Counted from the stretch's first letter, positions 17,109-26,279 are shown. The stretch: DNA of 64,000 bases from Tropicibacter alexandrii (GCF_003667315.2 NZ_RCTZ02000013.1:1-64000), one strand, 5' to 3'. A program made the numbers and translations. Notes: a model not told the origin generated them from the letters alone.

Positions 17109-17139
17109 TTGACCTTCCGCTGCCGGAGGGTGGCATAAC
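17109..17139 (+). promoter_or_regulatory. CueR-type promoter of the DUF2933-dsbD operon
   Basis: TTGACC (17109-17114) and CATAAC (17134-17139) are separated by 19 bp, with TTCC and GGA half-sites placed as in the copA promoter. It lies 32 bp before ATG 17172. Confidence 0.75.
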
Positions 17140-17171
17140 CGCCATCGACGACACCGCGAAAGGATTGGGCG

Positions 17172-17444
17172 ATGAAGGATGACAGGCACTCTGCCAGGGG
17201 CGCAGGAAAGCTGATGCATTGGGGCATGATGGCCTGCTGCGCCGTGATGCTGCTGCCGATCGCCGGATATTTCATCGGCGGCGGCACATTGTCGGGGCTG
17301 GGATCGAATGCACTGGCCTTTGCGCCGCTGGTGCTATGCGTCGGTGCGCACCTTGTCATGCACAAGATGATGGGCAAATCGTGCCACAGCCACGACACTG
17401 CCAAATCCGAGGCGCGCTCGGAGCGCCGCCCCGAGGAGGCCTGA
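17172..17444 (+). CDS. DUF2933-like small membrane protein
   Basis: A 90-aa protein with two hydrophobic segments (about residues 17-38 and 50-66), starting with a HWGMMACC motif and ending in MHKMMGKSCHSHD before a charged tail. This layout fits DUF2933 proteins, small membrane proteins often encoded in copper and silver loci. Met, Cys and His residues at both membrane faces suggest metal contact. It is the first gene behind the CueR-type promoter. Confidence 0.65.
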   Translation: MKDDRHSARGAGKLMHWGMMACCAVMLLPIAGYFIGGGTLSGLGSNALAFAPLVLCVGAHLVMHKMMGKSCHSHDTAKSEARSERRPEEA

Positions 17445-17449
17445 AGGAC

Positions 17450-17677
17450 TTGACCCCTCGCGTCTTTGTGCTTGGGGCAATGGCGGTTGTGTCGGGCTGT
17501 TCTGCCACGCTCAGTGACTGCTTCCGTTCGCCCTCAGCCCTGTCGACGCAGGGTGGAGATACGGTCGCGGCCTTGCTTCCCCCTGGCTGCGAGATCGTGG
17601 ACGGATCGTCGCCCGGCGTTGCACAACTGCGTTGCGCAGATGGCCGGACAGGATTCGTTCTGAACACGGGAAACTGA
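17450..17677 (+). CDS. Small lipoprotein, unknown (TTG start likely)
   Basis: A 75-aa frame with a lipobox VVSGC. TTG at 17450 is preferred as start because AAGGA lies just before it and the resulting leader is long enough; ATG 17480 would leave only five residues before the Cys. The mature part has three more Cys. It fits tightly between the DUF2933-like gene and the DsbD-like gene and is probably co-transcribed. Function unknown. Confidence 0.5.
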   Translation: MTPRVFVLGAMAVVSGCSATLSDCFRSPSALSTQGGDTVAALLPPGCEIVDGSSPGVAQLRCADGRTGFVLNTGN

Positions 17678-17678
17678 C

Positions 17679-19754
17679 GTGACCATGCTGCGCCGGAAGA
17701 CGTATTTTGTCGGGTTTCTGACCGCCCTGTCGCTGATTGCGAGCGGGGCCTTGGCCGCCACGTCGGACGTTTATCGTTCGACCCCTGTCATTGCCCGGCT
17801 CATCACCGCGCAAAACGGTGTGGCGCCGGGATCACGCAGCTTGGCCGCCGGGTTGGACCTGACCATATCCGAGGGATGGAAGACCTATTGGCGCACGCCG
17901 GGAGAGGTCGGCACACCGCCCCGGGTCGACTGGTCCGGCTCGACCAACATCGCCGAAGTCGATTTTCAATGGCCTGCACCGGAACGCTTCACCGCCTTCG
18001 GCATCCAGAATTTCGGCTATCATGGAGAGGTTGTGTTCCCCTTGCGGATCACGCTGAAACAGCCCGGCACCGCGGCCCGGCTGCACGCGGCCGTGTCGCT
18101 GCTGGTATGCTCCGACATCTGCGTGCCTGAGGATTTCGTCCTGACGCTCGACCTGCCGCCGGGCAGCGGCATCGACCAGACCTCTGCCGACAGGATTGCG
18201 CGTTTCGTGGACAAGGTCCCGCAAATGGCCCCCGTTCCGCGCATCACCTCGGCGCAATTCCATGTGGATGACGCGGCCCGCAGCCTGACCGTCGCGCTGC
18301 GCAGCACCAAGGCCTTCGACGCGCCCGACATCTTCCCCGAGGCCGGTGACGGCGTCACCTTCGGTGCACCCGACATTCGGCTGGGCGAAGACGGACGCCT
18401 GCTTTGGGCGCGGCTCCCGATCCTGTCCTCTGGCCCGCCCGAGACACCGCGTATCACAGTGACCGACGGGGACACCCGCGCCTTTACGGTGCCAGCCACA
18501 AAGGTGGCAAGCGCCCCTGCCCCGCCCTTTCGTCTGGCAACGCGGAGGACCGGGGCGGGGATGCTGGCCGGGATCGCCGCGCTTGCCTTCCTTGGCGGTC
18601 TGATCCTGAACGTTATGCCCTGCGTGCTGCCCGTCCTGTCGATCAAGTTCTCGTCTGTCCTGCGCCACGGCTCAGAGGATCGCCCGCGCATCCGCCGCGG
18701 TTTTCTTGCCGCCGCCGCCGGGGTCCTCACCTTCATGTGGGCGCTTGCGGCGGTACTCTACGGATTGAAATGGGCGGGTGTGTCCGTGGGTTGGGGTCTG
18801 CAATTCCAGAACCCGGTCTTCCTTGCAGGTCTGATCGTCGTGATGACGGTTTTTTCCGGCAACCTGCTGGGCGCGTTCGAGATTTCCTTGCCGTCCAGGC
18901 TCCAGACATGGATGGCCAATAACGGCGGCGGAGATTTTGCCACAGGCCTTTTCGCGGCGGTCATGGCCACGCCCTGTTCCGCGCCGCTGCTGGGCACCGC
19001 CATAGCCTTTGCGCTGGCCGGTCGGGGTCTCGATATCGCCGTGATCTTTACCGCGCTGGGGCTGGGGCTGGCTCTGCCATACCTGCTGGTCGCGGCGTGG
19101 CCAGGAGTGGTGACGTGCCTGCCGAAGCCCGGGCGCTGGATGCTGCTGGTCAAGGTGGTTCTGGGGCTGATGCTGTTGGCCACGCTCGGGTGGCTGGTCT
19201 GGGTCATGAGCGGTGTCGCCGGGCCGTGGACTGCGCTCATCGTGCTGGCATTGGCGCTGTCGGTGACCGGGTTGCTGTCGCTCAGCCGCCTGTCACCGGG
19301 TCCGCGCCTGTCTGGCGCGGCGCTTCTGGTCGCTGTGACGTTGGTGGCCGCTCCCTTCGTGTCCACGCCCGCCGCCTCCCCCGCGCCGGACGGCAGCGCG
19401 CTGGCTTGGCAAAGCTTTGCCCGCGCCGAGATCGCGCGGCAGGTGTCGGGCGGGCAGGTCGTCTTTGTCGATGTCACTGCGGATTGGTGCCTGACCTGCA
19501 AGGCCAACAAAGCCCTGGTGCTGGAACGCGACCCGGTGCGCACGGCGCTGTCCGCTGACGGCATCACCCTCATGCAGGCCGACTGGACGCGCCCGGACGA
19601 GTCGATTGCGCGCTATCTCGAAAGCTTCGACCGTTACGGCATCCCCTTCAACGTCGTCTATGGACCGGGCGCGCCAGAGGGTATCGTCCTGTCGGAAATC
19701 CTGACGGACCGATCCGTGCTGAAGGCTCTCGATCGGGCAACCTTGCCGAACTGA
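17679..19754 (+). CDS. DsbD/ScsB-like membrane thiol-disulfide reductase
   Basis: A 691-aa protein that should carry electrons from cytoplasmic thioredoxin to periplasmic thiol proteins. Domains: signal and N-terminal periplasmic domain (residues 1-280) with CSDIC near 144, a membrane core of about eight helices with PCVLPVLSIKFSS and ATPCSAPLLG holding the redox cysteines, and a C-terminal thioredoxin-like domain with DWCLTCK near 604. The long N-terminal domain is ScsB-like, ScsB being linked to copper tolerance. GTG 17679 is the annotated start; ATG 17685 is an alternative. Likely partner: the DsbA-like protein at 11529-12260. Confidence 0.88.
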   Translation: MTMLRRKTYFVGFLTALSLIASGALAATSDVYRSTPVIARLITAQNGVAPGSRSLAAGLDLTISEGWKTYWRTPGEVGTPPRVDWSGSTNIAEVDFQWPAPERFTAFGIQNFGYHGEVVFPLRITLKQPGTAARLHAAVSLLVCSDICVPEDFVLTLDLPPGSGIDQTSADRIARFVDKVPQMAPVPRITSAQFHVDDAARSLTVALRSTKAFDAPDIFPEAGDGVTFGAPDIRLGEDGRLLWARLPILSSGPPETPRITVTDGDTRAFTVPATKVASAPAPPFRLATRRTGAGMLAGIAALAFLGGLILNVMPCVLPVLSIKFSSVLRHGSEDRPRIRRGFLAAAAGVLTFMWALAAVLYGLKWAGVSVGWGLQFQNPVFLAGLIVVMTVFSGNLLGAFEISLPSRLQTWMANNGGGDFATGLFAAVMATPCSAPLLGTAIAFALAGRGLDIAVIFTALGLGLALPYLLVAAWPGVVTCLPKPGRWMLLVKVVLGLMLLATLGWLVWVMSGVAGPWTALIVLALALSVTGLLSLSRLSPGPRLSGAALLVAVTLVAAPFVSTPAASPAPDGSALAWQSFARAEIARQVSGGQVVFVDVTADWCLTCKANKALVLERDPVRTALSADGITLMQADWTRPDESIARYLESFDRYGIPFNVVYGPGAPEGIVLSEILTDRSVLKALDRATLPN

Positions 19755-19827
19755 CATTTAAACATAATGTATATGGAATATGTTGGACCTTTAGTTGGTC
19801 TGCAGATCCGCGTCAGTGGGCATGGCC

Positions 19828-19909
19828 ATGTCAGTCGATCGAAAAGAACACTGGGACACCGTCTACGGCAAGACGCCCGAGACCAGCCTGAGCTGGCATC
19901 AGGACGATC
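19828..19909 (+). pseudogene. Class I SAM methyltransferase, 5' fragment (split by IS66)
   Basis: The first 27 codons of a methyltransferase, with the family-typical start HWDTVYGKTPETSLSWHQDD. The frame is cut at 19910 by the IS66 element. Removing the element and one copy of the 8-bp duplication joins this fragment in frame to 22716-23254. ATG 19822 is an alternative start. The gene follows the dsbD-like gene by 73 bp of AT-rich sequence. Confidence 0.85.
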
Positions 19910-19924
19910 GTAAGCGCCCGATAG

Positions 19925-20221
19925 CTACCGCAGTGGAATGTTCTTGACGCGTTCGATGATGTCGGGGTCGTCCACGAAGTCCTCGAGGAAGCTATGCCAT
20001 TGCTCGATCGAGACCCGGGCAGACATGAGCATGTCCCGAAGTTCGTCGATACCGTCATCCGTGAGGGCAGTCTGGTAGTTGTCCTGACCGACTTGGACGC
20101 TAACGATATTGCCGTAGGTGAGGTTGTCATCGTTGCTGACGATGGCTTCGAGAAGGTCCAACTCCTCTCCGAGCAGGCTGGCAACGTGGCTGAGCAAGCA
20201 GACATAGGTTGTCTCAGCCAT
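19925..20221 (-). CDS. IS66 passenger protein, unknown
   Basis: A 98-aa acidic protein inside the IS66 element, downstream of tnpC with a 1-nt overlap of stop and start. It contains ALTDDGIDELRDMLMSARVS and ends EDFVDDPDIIERVKNIPLR, looking mostly helical. It is not one of the three core IS66 proteins; a few family members carry such an extra gene. No function assigned. Confidence 0.65.
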   Translation of the reverse strand: MAETTYVCLLSHVASLLGEELDLLEAIVSNDDNLTYGNIVSVQVGQDNYQTALTDDGIDELRDMLMSARVSIEQWHSFLEDFVDDPDIIERVKNIPLR

Positions 20222-21840
20222 CAGGCGGCCTCGCTCTCAAGCTGGCTTCTCGGCTGCCAATTCCATGGGAGCAGTTCGTCGAGCCGGTTGATCTTGTGAT
20301 CGTGGATGCGGTCGAGGACGTCGGCTAGCCAGGCCTGCGGGTCCAGTTCGCTCATCTTGGCGGTCTCGATCAACGTCATGGCCCGGGCGAGGGTCTCGCC
20401 ACCGCTGTCGGAGCCGGCGAACAGCCAGTTGCGGCGCCCGATCCCGATTGGGCGCATGGCGCGCTCGGCCGGGTTGTTGTCGATGCCGATGCGCCCGTCC
20501 TCGAGATAGAGCTCGAAGGAGTGCCAACGGGAGAGCCCATAGCGGAAGGCCTTGGCAAGATCGCCCTTGCCTGGGATGCGCACGAGTTGCGCCTCGGCCC
20601 ACGCCTTGAAGGCGTCGACCTTGGGCCTGGAGTGCTGTTGCCGCGCCGCCTTGCGCAGTCCGGCGGGTTGACCGGCGATCTGCCGTTCGACGTCGTAGAG
20701 CTTCCCGATCCGATCGAGCGCCTCGCGTGCGATCTCCGACCTGGTTGTCTCCCAGACATCGTGGAAGTCGCGTCGCAGATGGGCCCAGCAGGCCGCCTCC
20801 CTGAACTGGCTACTGCCGTCCGCCCGCGGCTCATAGAGCTGGGCAAAGCCTGCGTAGGCATCGGCCTGCAGGATGCCGCTGCTGGCGTGCAGGTGCTGCC
20901 GGGGATGCTCCCCTTTCCGGTCCGGCGAGAAGCGGTAGACCACACCAGGCGGTGCGCTGCCGGCCCAGGGCCTCTGATCTGAGACATAGGCCCAGACCCG
21001 ACCTTGCTTGACCCCTTTGCCGAGGCCGCGGTCCCGGCGTGACCGGTCCAATACGCGGATCGGAGTGTCGTCTGCATGGAGGATCGGCGCGGCCATGATC
21101 TCGGCCTCGATCCTTTCGATGACCGGTTCGAGCACCTTCATGGCCCGGCCGCACCAGTCCAGCAACGTGCTGTCCGGCACTTCGGCGCCCATGCGGGCAT
21201 AAATCTCGTTGAGGCGATAGAGCGGAACGTGATCATCGAACTTCGAGACCAGGACATGGGCCAGAAGGCCTGGCCCAGCCATGCTGCCGGGGATCGGGCG
21301 GCTCGGGGCGGCAGGCTGAACCATCTTCTCGCAGCGGCGGCACGACTTCTTCACCCGTGCGATCTGGATCACCTTCATCTGCGCGGCAACCATGTCGAGC
21401 AACTCGCTGACATCTTCTCCTACCACGCGCAGCTCGCCCCCGCACTCCGGGCAGCAGGTGCCGGGATCGAGTTCGCGGCGTTCGCGGGGTGTCCCATCCG
21501 ATACCCGCGGCCTGCGGCGGGGTTTCACCTCGGCGGCTTCGGGCACCATGTCGAGAGGGCCCGCATCCTCATCTTCGATCGGTTCGCTGCGCTGCTCGGC
21601 CGCCGCGATCAACAGGTCTTCCAGCGCGAGCTCGAGCTGGGCAATCTCCCGTTCGATCTTTTCCGACGACTTGCCGAACGCCTGTTTCTGCAGTTTCGCA
21701 ATCCTCAGCCGCAGCGTCTGGACCAGGTGTTCATGAGCCTGCAGCGTGACCGACATGCGGACATTCTCCGCCTGGAGGGCGGCGATCATCGCCTTCAGAA
21801 CAGCGGGATCGTTGGAGAGGATATCGGCGTCATCAGACAT
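20221..21840 (-). CDS. tnpC: IS66 transposase TnpC (DDE catalytic protein)
   Basis: A 539-aa IS66 transposase. N-terminal leucine-rich coiled coil ([20 protein letters not shown]), then a zinc-finger-like region with CCPECGGE and CRRCEK, then the DDE catalytic domain including [12 protein letters not shown] and the C-terminal [12 protein letters not shown] segment typical of the family. ATG 21840 is chosen over the longer frame to 22077 because the normal family start is near here. Appears intact. Confidence 0.93.
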   Translation of the reverse strand: MSDDADILSNDPAVLKAMIAALQAENVRMSVTLQAHEHLVQTLRLRIAKLQKQAFGKSSEKIEREIAQLELALEDLLIAAAEQRSEPIEDEDAGPLDMVPEAAEVKPRRRPRVSDGTPRERRELDPGTCCPECGGELRVVGEDVSELLDMVAAQMKVIQIARVKKSCRRCEKMVQPAAPSRPIPGSMAGPGLLAHVLVSKFDDHVPLYRLNEIYARMGAEVPDSTLLDWCGRAMKVLEPVIERIEAEIMAAPILHADDTPIRVLDRSRRDRGLGKGVKQGRVWAYVSDQRPWAGSAPPGVVYRFSPDRKGEHPRQHLHASSGILQADAYAGFAQLYEPRADGSSQFREAACWAHLRRDFHDVWETTRSEIAREALDRIGKLYDVERQIAGQPAGLRKAARQQHSRPKVDAFKAWAEAQLVRIPGKGDLAKAFRYGLSRWHSFELYLEDGRIGIDNNPAERAMRPIGIGRRNWLFAGSDSGGETLARAMTLIETAKMSELDPQAWLADVLDRIHDHKINRLDELLPWNWQPRSQLESEAA

Positions 21841-21902
21841 GCCGACAGATACCACGCGGCGCCCATAATAGCCAACAAAACAAGGGACTTCAGGGAGACA
21901 AT

Positions 21903-22250
21903 CTATCCCACGCGCGCAGGTGGCGCGCCCCAGTCCGGACGGCGCCAATCGATCCCTTCCCACAGCATGGCCAGCTGAGCCGAGGTAAGCCGGGCAACGC
22001 CGCCTTCGGTGCTCGGCCACGGGAAGCGCCCGCGTTCCAGAACCTTGTAGTAAAGGCAGAAGCCCTGACCATCCCAATAGAGCAGCTTGAGCCGGTCGCC
22101 CCGGCGCCCCCGGAACGCGAAGACCGCGCCGCTTGCAGGCTTCTGACGCAGAACGTCCTGTGCCATGGCGGATAGGCCAGAAATGCCCTTCCTCATATCT
22201 GTGGCGCCGCAGGCAAGGTAGACCCGCACGCCCGTTCCCGGGCCGATCAT
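21903..22250 (-). CDS. tnpB: IS66 accessory protein TnpB
   Basis: A 115-aa protein with the IS66 Orf2 signature: [17 protein letters not shown], then [20 protein letters not shown] and the Tyr-Lys segment [16 protein letters not shown] 22250 overlaps the tnpA stop by 4 nt, so the two are translationally coupled. Needed for transposition in several family members. Confidence 0.92.
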   Translation of the reverse strand: MIGPGTGVRVYLACGATDMRKGISGLSAMAQDVLRQKPASGAVFAFRGRRGDRLKLLYWDGQGFCLYYKVLERGRFPWPSTEGGVARLTSAQLAMLWEGIDWRRPDWGAPPARVG

Positions 22251-22609
22251 GCCGCCTCGATGGCCCGGATCAGCCGCGTCAGAGCTTCTCCGTCCATGCT
22301 GCTGTCGAACCTCAAGCATCTCCCGTTGGTCAACCGCAACTCCACCGGAACCGATCTGGTCGGCGTGGGCGCTGGAGCCGCCGACTCCGGGAAATCGACG
22401 GGAAGGAAGTAAGCGCCGTGACCGGGCGACCAGAGACCCTTTTGCTTCAGGTCCCGCCGCCAACCGTAAATCTGAGAGCGTGTCACCTCGTAGCGCTGAG
22501 CGACCTGGGTCACCGTCGCCCCGTCAGCACCAGCCGCCAGCACGATCTCGAGCTTTGCGTCGTCACTCCACCGTCGGCGTCGCTCAACGCCCAGAACTTC
22601 GCCCAGCAT
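22247..22609 (-). CDS. tnpA: IS66 accessory protein TnpA
   Basis: A 120-aa protein with an N-terminal helix-turn-helix ([20 protein letters not shown], then [20 protein letters not shown]), the Orf1 of IS66 elements. ATG 22609 gives the usual MLGEVLGVE start; an upstream frame to 22636 is less likely. First gene of the element on the minus strand. Confidence 0.9.
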   Translation of the reverse strand: MLGEVLGVERRRRWSDDAKLEIVLAAGADGATVTQVAQRYEVTRSQIYGWRRDLKQKGLWSPGHGAYFLPVDFPESAAPAPTPTRSVPVELRLTNGRCLRFDSSMDGEALTRLIRAIEAA

Positions 22610-22715
22610 GACCCCTCCATCCAAGACACGTCGCAAAGGACGTCGTTAAGCACGTGTCTTAGATCAGGTCGCTTCCAACCGGCAGGCGGCCTCAACCGGT
22701 CGGTTACGGACGATC

Positions 22716-23254
22716 CGACAGTTTCGCTCGACCTAATTCGGATGGCCGGAATTCCCAGAGGCGCGTCGGTGATCGACATAGGCGGCGGCATGTCCCGTTT
22801 CACGGACGCCGTGCTGGCGATGGGGCTGCGCGACGTGACGATTTTGGACCTGTCGCAAGTGGCCTTGGATGCCGCGCGAGACCGGCTGGGGCCCGCAGGG
22901 GGCAGCTTGACCTGGCTGTGTAAAGACATCACCACCTGGTCGCCGACGCGACAGTACGACCTGTGGCATGACAGGGCGGTATTCCACTTTCTCACCGACC
23001 CCGCCGACAGAGCCGCCTATATCGAGAGCTTGACACGCGCCGTCCGGATCGATGGCCATGCCATCATAGCCACTTTTGCGCCGGACGGACCGGATCGGTG
23101 CAGCGGCCTGCCGGTCGTCCGCTACAGCCCCGAGAATATCGCGGTGCTTTTGGCAGACAGTTTCGCGCCGGTGGCGCATCGCCGCCACCTCCACCAAACC
23201 CCGAAAGGCGCGGAGCAAGCTTTTCAATTTAGCCTGATCCGTCGGGTCGGCTGA
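22716..23254 (+). pseudogene. Class I SAM methyltransferase, 3' fragment
   Basis: The remaining 179 codons of the methyltransferase interrupted by IS66. It keeps the SAM-binding motif VIDIGGGMSRFTD, the acidic loop ILDLSQ and the DLWHDRAVFHFLTD segment typical of small thiol or halide-type methyltransferases of class I. Spliced to 19828-19909 it gives about 206 aa in frame. As it stands the fragment lacks a start and is probably inactive. Substrate unknown. Confidence 0.85.
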
Positions 23255-23477
23255 CCTCAGTCTCCCCCGAGTTGCGCCAGTATTGCCTGAACCTCTGCCT
23301 TGCGCGCAAACCACGCGTCTTGGCCAGTCGCGCGTGCGGACGGCCAGTTGCGGCCCTGACATCGGGAAACAACTCGCTGATCTGGCAACGCTTTGGTCGC
23401 GCCGGAATTCCGCCGCAAGCACCGAACGTGAAGGTTACTTTCTGAACGTCACCGTGCCGATATCTGTACACCTCCCG
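23255..23477. other. Intergenic, no confident gene
   Basis: This 223-bp stretch lies between the methyltransferase end and cbtA, which converge. Short open frames exist on the minus strand, one ending in RKAEVQAILAQLGGD that looks protein-like, but none has a start with a ribosome site. It may hold the remnant of a gene. Confidence 0.4.
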
Positions 23478-24188
23478 TCAAATGGATTGGCCGAACCGTT
23501 CGACCAGCCAGCCAAAGGCGATCCCCGTGCTGGCCCACAGCGTTGCCTGCACCGCCAATGTCGATGCCCGGAACTGCCAGAGCAGATCGCGCGGAAAGGC
23601 CGGGTCCACCTCGTGGAACGAGGGCAACAGGATCGCTGCCCCGGACATGACCCCTGCGTAGATCCCCGCCCCGATCAGCATCTTGCGTCGTCGCGAAGCG
23701 ATCCCTTTCACCGCCGAGACAGCCGGCCCGAGGGTTGCCAACGACAGCGCCAGAAAGGCGAAATAGGCCAGGGTGCGCGCCCCGATCGTTTCGGGGTTGC
23801 CAACTGCTGGCGGATTTCCCGGAAACTTCAGCATGGGAACGACGATCACCGCGGCAAAGCCCAACGCCGTGATCCAGGCCACCGTGGCCCGTGTCGATCC
23901 ATGCAGGATCCGCCCCCGCGCCACGGCAAAGCTGATTGCCAGGATCCCGCCCAGGGCCACGCCCACGGCGGCGAGACCGACGAACAATCCAGGACCAGCC
24001 TGCAAATGGCGCGACATGCCGCCGGTATCGGAAAGATCCGGCGTATCTGTCGCGTGTGTGTGGCTGTCGGTGGTTTTCATCGCGATGGCCGCGTCCAGCG
24101 CAGGTTCACCGACAAGTCGCGCCACGCCGAACGTCACCACGGACGCCAACAGCCCGGCCAGAAGGCCGAGCACAAGAAGACGAGTCAT
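23478..24188 (-). CDS. cbtA: CbtA-family cobalt transporter subunit
   Basis: A 236-aa membrane protein with five or six hydrophobic segments, matching CbtA, the predicted cobalt transporter under B12 control. A His-containing periplasmic loop (TTDSHTHATDTPD) follows the first helix; later segments include FPGNPPAVGNPETI, typical of the family. It starts 9 nt after cbtB. Cobalt uptake for cobalamin synthesis is the expected role. Confidence 0.88.
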   Translation of the reverse strand: MTRLLVLGLLAGLLASVVTFGVARLVGEPALDAAIAMKTTDSHTHATDTPDLSDTGGMSRHLQAGPGLFVGLAAVGVALGGILAISFAVARGRILHGSTRATVAWITALGFAAVIVVPMLKFPGNPPAVGNPETIGARTLAYFAFLALSLATLGPAVSAVKGIASRRRKMLIGAGIYAGVMSGAAILLPSFHEVDPAFPRDLLWQFRASTLAVQATLWASTGIAFGWLVERFGQSI

Positions 24189-24197
24189 CGCTGTAAC

Positions 24198-24410
24198 TTA
24201 GTGGCAGGGAAAGCCAAGAAGGTGGCGCGCATCGTGCACGAATTCGTGCACGTCGGTCCCGGCGAAAACAGACCATGCGCCCTGCTCTGCACCAACGAAA
24301 TAGACCAGCAGGACAGCCAGCAGCGCGGCCAGGATCGCCCAAGGGGCAATGTCCCGCATAGGGATGGCGGGAAGATCGCTCGAAACGGCGGGACGGGTTG
24401 CGACAGTCAT
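24198..24410 (-). CDS. cbtB: CbtB-family cobalt transporter subunit
   Basis: A 70-aa protein with one transmembrane helix and the family C-terminus HEFVHDARHLLGFPCH, rich in metal-binding His. ATG 24410 follows GGAG and is preferred over 24437. CbtB and CbtA are nearly always adjacent and B12-regulated. The cobalamin riboswitch lies just upstream on the same strand. Confidence 0.9.
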   Translation of the reverse strand: MTVATRPAVSSDLPAIPMRDIAPWAILAALLAVLLVYFVGAEQGAWSVFAGTDVHEFVHDARHLLGFPCH

Positions 24411-24451
24411 TTGGTACTCCTTCTGATGACGCGTCATGAGTATTTTCCAGG

Positions 24452-24592
24452 GATCCGTGTCTGACTTACGCTTGCGCGATCACAGTGGCGCGACCGTGCC
24501 GGATTTTCACCGGCTTCCGTATTCCCCTGTGTCTGATCGATAGGCCAGAATGCCTCGAGCTGCCAACATTTTCTTGCCTCGCCTGTACGAAA
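24452..24592 (-). ncRNA. Cobalamin (B12) riboswitch
   Basis: Read on the minus strand, the leader of cbtBA has the conserved elements of the cobalamin aptamer in order: GGGGAATACGG, GCCGGTGAAAATCCGGC, the B12 box GCCACTGT (about 24490-24482) and AAGTCAGACAC (24467-24457). It should switch off cbtBA when cobalamin is bound. Outer limits are approximate. The aptamer start lies against the divergent gene at 24600. Confidence 0.93.
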
Positions 24593-24599
24593 GCCCCCC

Positions 24600-25142
24600 A
24601 TGCGCCTGATCCTCGTTGCCGCGCCCATGTCTGCGCATCACCCCTTTCGCCTTGCCGCGGATATGAGCGCTGCGCAGGTACAGCGGGCACGTACCCTCTC
24701 TGGCCGGCTTGGGGGCAGTGCTTGCCAGACCGCGCCAGGGACCGGTGTCTTGGCCTTGGAGCTTGGATTGCAGCCAAACGACTGCGCGGCGCTCGGCGCG
24801 CAGGATTTCGGGCACTGGACAGACATGACCCTGGACGAAGTCGCCGCCACCGATCCCGAGGCACTGTCACTGTGGACCCGTGACCCCGAAGCTCGCCCCG
24901 GCGGGGGTACCTCCCTGACAGACCTCTGCGCGACCGTACGACCCTGGCTGGACCAGATGGCGGCCTCGTCGGCAGATCGTGTGGTGGCTCTGGCGGCCCC
25001 GCCCGTGCTGCGCGGAGTCATTGTCAGCGCGCTGGACCTGCCGCCTATTGCCGGGTTCCGGCTGGATATCCATCCTCTCGCCCCGATCCACCTGGTACAC
25101 GACGGTCAACGATGGACATGGCGGCCCGGTAACCCGGACTGA
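24600..25142 (+). CDS. Histidine-phosphatase-like protein lacking the RHG motif
   Basis: A 180-aa protein divergent from cbtBA. Its length and layout, with a beta start MRLILVAAP, a late SADRVVALAAPPVLRGVI segment and a GFRLDIHPLAPIHL strand, resemble histidine phosphatases seen beside CbtAB. The catalytic RHG normally right after the first strand is replaced by APMSAHH, so it may be inactive or bind ligand only. The stop codon at 25140-25142 abuts the ccmI end at 25143 on the other strand. Assignment is by context and weak similarity. Confidence 0.55.
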   Translation: MRLILVAAPMSAHHPFRLAADMSAAQVQRARTLSGRLGGSACQTAPGTGVLALELGLQPNDCAALGAQDFGHWTDMTLDEVAATDPEALSLWTRDPEARPGGGTSLTDLCATVRPWLDQMAASSADRVVALAAPPVLRGVIVSALDLPPIAGFRLDIHPLAPIHLVHDGQRWTWRPGNPD

Positions 25143-26279
25143 TCACGGGTTTTCCAGACGTGCGATGCTTGCCCTGACCTCTGCCTTGCGCGCATCGCCC
25201 TCGGGCAACAGCGCATCCGCGCGAAGGTAAGCGTCCCGCGCCTTGTCCATCTCTTGGAGCACGCCATAGGCATTCGCCAGCCTGAGCCATCCGTTCACGT
25301 CATCCGGTTCATCCTCAAGCCGCGTCGCCAGACGATCCACCATGGACCGTATGAAAACCGCCCTGTCGCCTTCGCTCATCTCCTGTGCGGCGGCGACATC
25401 GGCGGCACTGGGGCTGCGGGCAACAGGCGCACGCGACGCGATGGGCGCCCGGCCGAGTGTTTGTGCGAATGCATTCGCCTGCGCAATATAGGTGTCCATC
25501 CAGGGCTGGTAGCCCGGCGTCTCGGCCAGTCGCGCCGTCAGGCGGTCATGAGCTGCCCCGACCTCTCCTGCCTGCGCGTCCGCGATCGCAAGGTAGAACG
25601 CCGCCGCCGGGTTCGAGAGGTCCAGCGTCAGCGCCCTGTTCAAAGCGGTCACCGCGTCCGGCGTGACGGTTCCGTCATTGGCCCGGATCATCGCCTCGGC
25701 CAGCATCGACCATGTCGCCGAAACCGCGTCGTCACGGCCAGAGGCCGTCCGGAAGGCGGTAACGGCTTCGTCGAATTGTCCCATGCGCGCATAGGTCTGG
25801 CCCAACAACATCCAGCCATCGGTCGGGCCGCCGTCGGGATCGGCCCTCAGCCTTTCGCGCAATTGCCCAGCCAAATCGGCGATCCGTCGCGTGTCGGCGC
25901 GCTCGTCGGCGCGGTCGGCGAAGGCCACAGCCGGCACGTCGGGCGCACCGGCGAACGAATAGTAGCCAAAGGCCATGGCCGGGACAAACACCGCCGCGAG
26001 GATCAGCGCGCCGCGCCCGCCTGTCGTCGTGACGGTCTGCCGATCAGCGCGCCGCAGCACCTGCGCCATGCGGCGGCGGATTTCCTGCCTTGCGGCCTCT
26101 GCTTCGGGTGCAGAGACCAGCCCCCGCGCCATGTCGCGGTCGATTTCTTCGAGCTGGTCGACCAGAACCGCCGGCACGGCGTCGGCGCGCAAGACCGGTG
26201 CCATGCCTGCCCGGCGCATCGGAAACAGCGCGATGGTCAGACCAGCAATCGCCATGATGGCGAAAATACCCCAGATCAT
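25143..26279 (-). CDS. ccmI: Cytochrome c biogenesis protein CcmI
   Basis: A 378-aa protein with two N-terminal membrane segments (IWGIFAIMAIAGLTIALF and, near residue 85, ALILAAVFVPAMAFGYYSF) followed by TPR-type helices over about residues 130-330 (GWMLLGQTYARMGQFDEAVTAF). CcmI guides apocytochrome c to the haem ligation complex with CcmF and CcmH. ATG 26279 is chosen since it overlaps the ccmH stop by 4 nt and starts in the membrane helix. Last gene of the regulator-ccm operon. Confidence 0.9.
   Translation of the reverse strand: MIWGIFAIMAIAGLTIALFPMRRAGMAPVLRADAVPAVLVDQLEEIDRDMARGLVSAPEAEAARQEIRRRMAQVLRRADRQTVTTTGGRGALILAAVFVPAMAFGYYSFAGAPDVPAVAFADRADERADTRRIADLAGQLRERLRADPDGGPTDGWMLLGQTYARMGQFDEAVTAFRTASGRDDAVSATWSMLAEAMIRANDGTVTPDAVTALNRALTLDLSNPAAAFYLAIADAQAGEVGAAHDRLTARLAETPGYQPWMDTYIAQANAFAQTLGRAPIASRAPVARSPSAADVAAAQEMSEGDRAVFIRSMVDRLATRLEDEPDDVNGWLRLANAYGVLQEMDKARDAYLRADALLPEGDARKAEVRASIARLENP

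Larger units (their letters stand above)
19910..22707 (-). mobile_element. IS66-family insertion sequence, complete
   Basis: A 2798-bp element. Left end starts GTAAGCGCCCG, right end read inward starts GTAACCGACCG, which are matching terminal inverted repeats of IS66 type. It is flanked by exact 8-bp direct repeats GGACGATC at 19902-19909 and 22708-22715, the duplication length known for this family. It carries tnpA, tnpB, tnpC and a fourth small gene, all on the minus strand with overlapping ends. The exact duplication suggests a fairly recent insertion. Confidence 0.95.

Noticed and set aside
23229-23471. Minus-strand frame between methyltransferase and cbtA
   Set aside because: No ribosome site and no family match; overlaps the methyltransferase end. 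A remnant cannot be excluded.
23283-24464. Plus-strand frame across cbtA and cbtB
   Set aside because: Antisense to the CbtAB genes and to the riboswitch, which fix the coding strand as minus.
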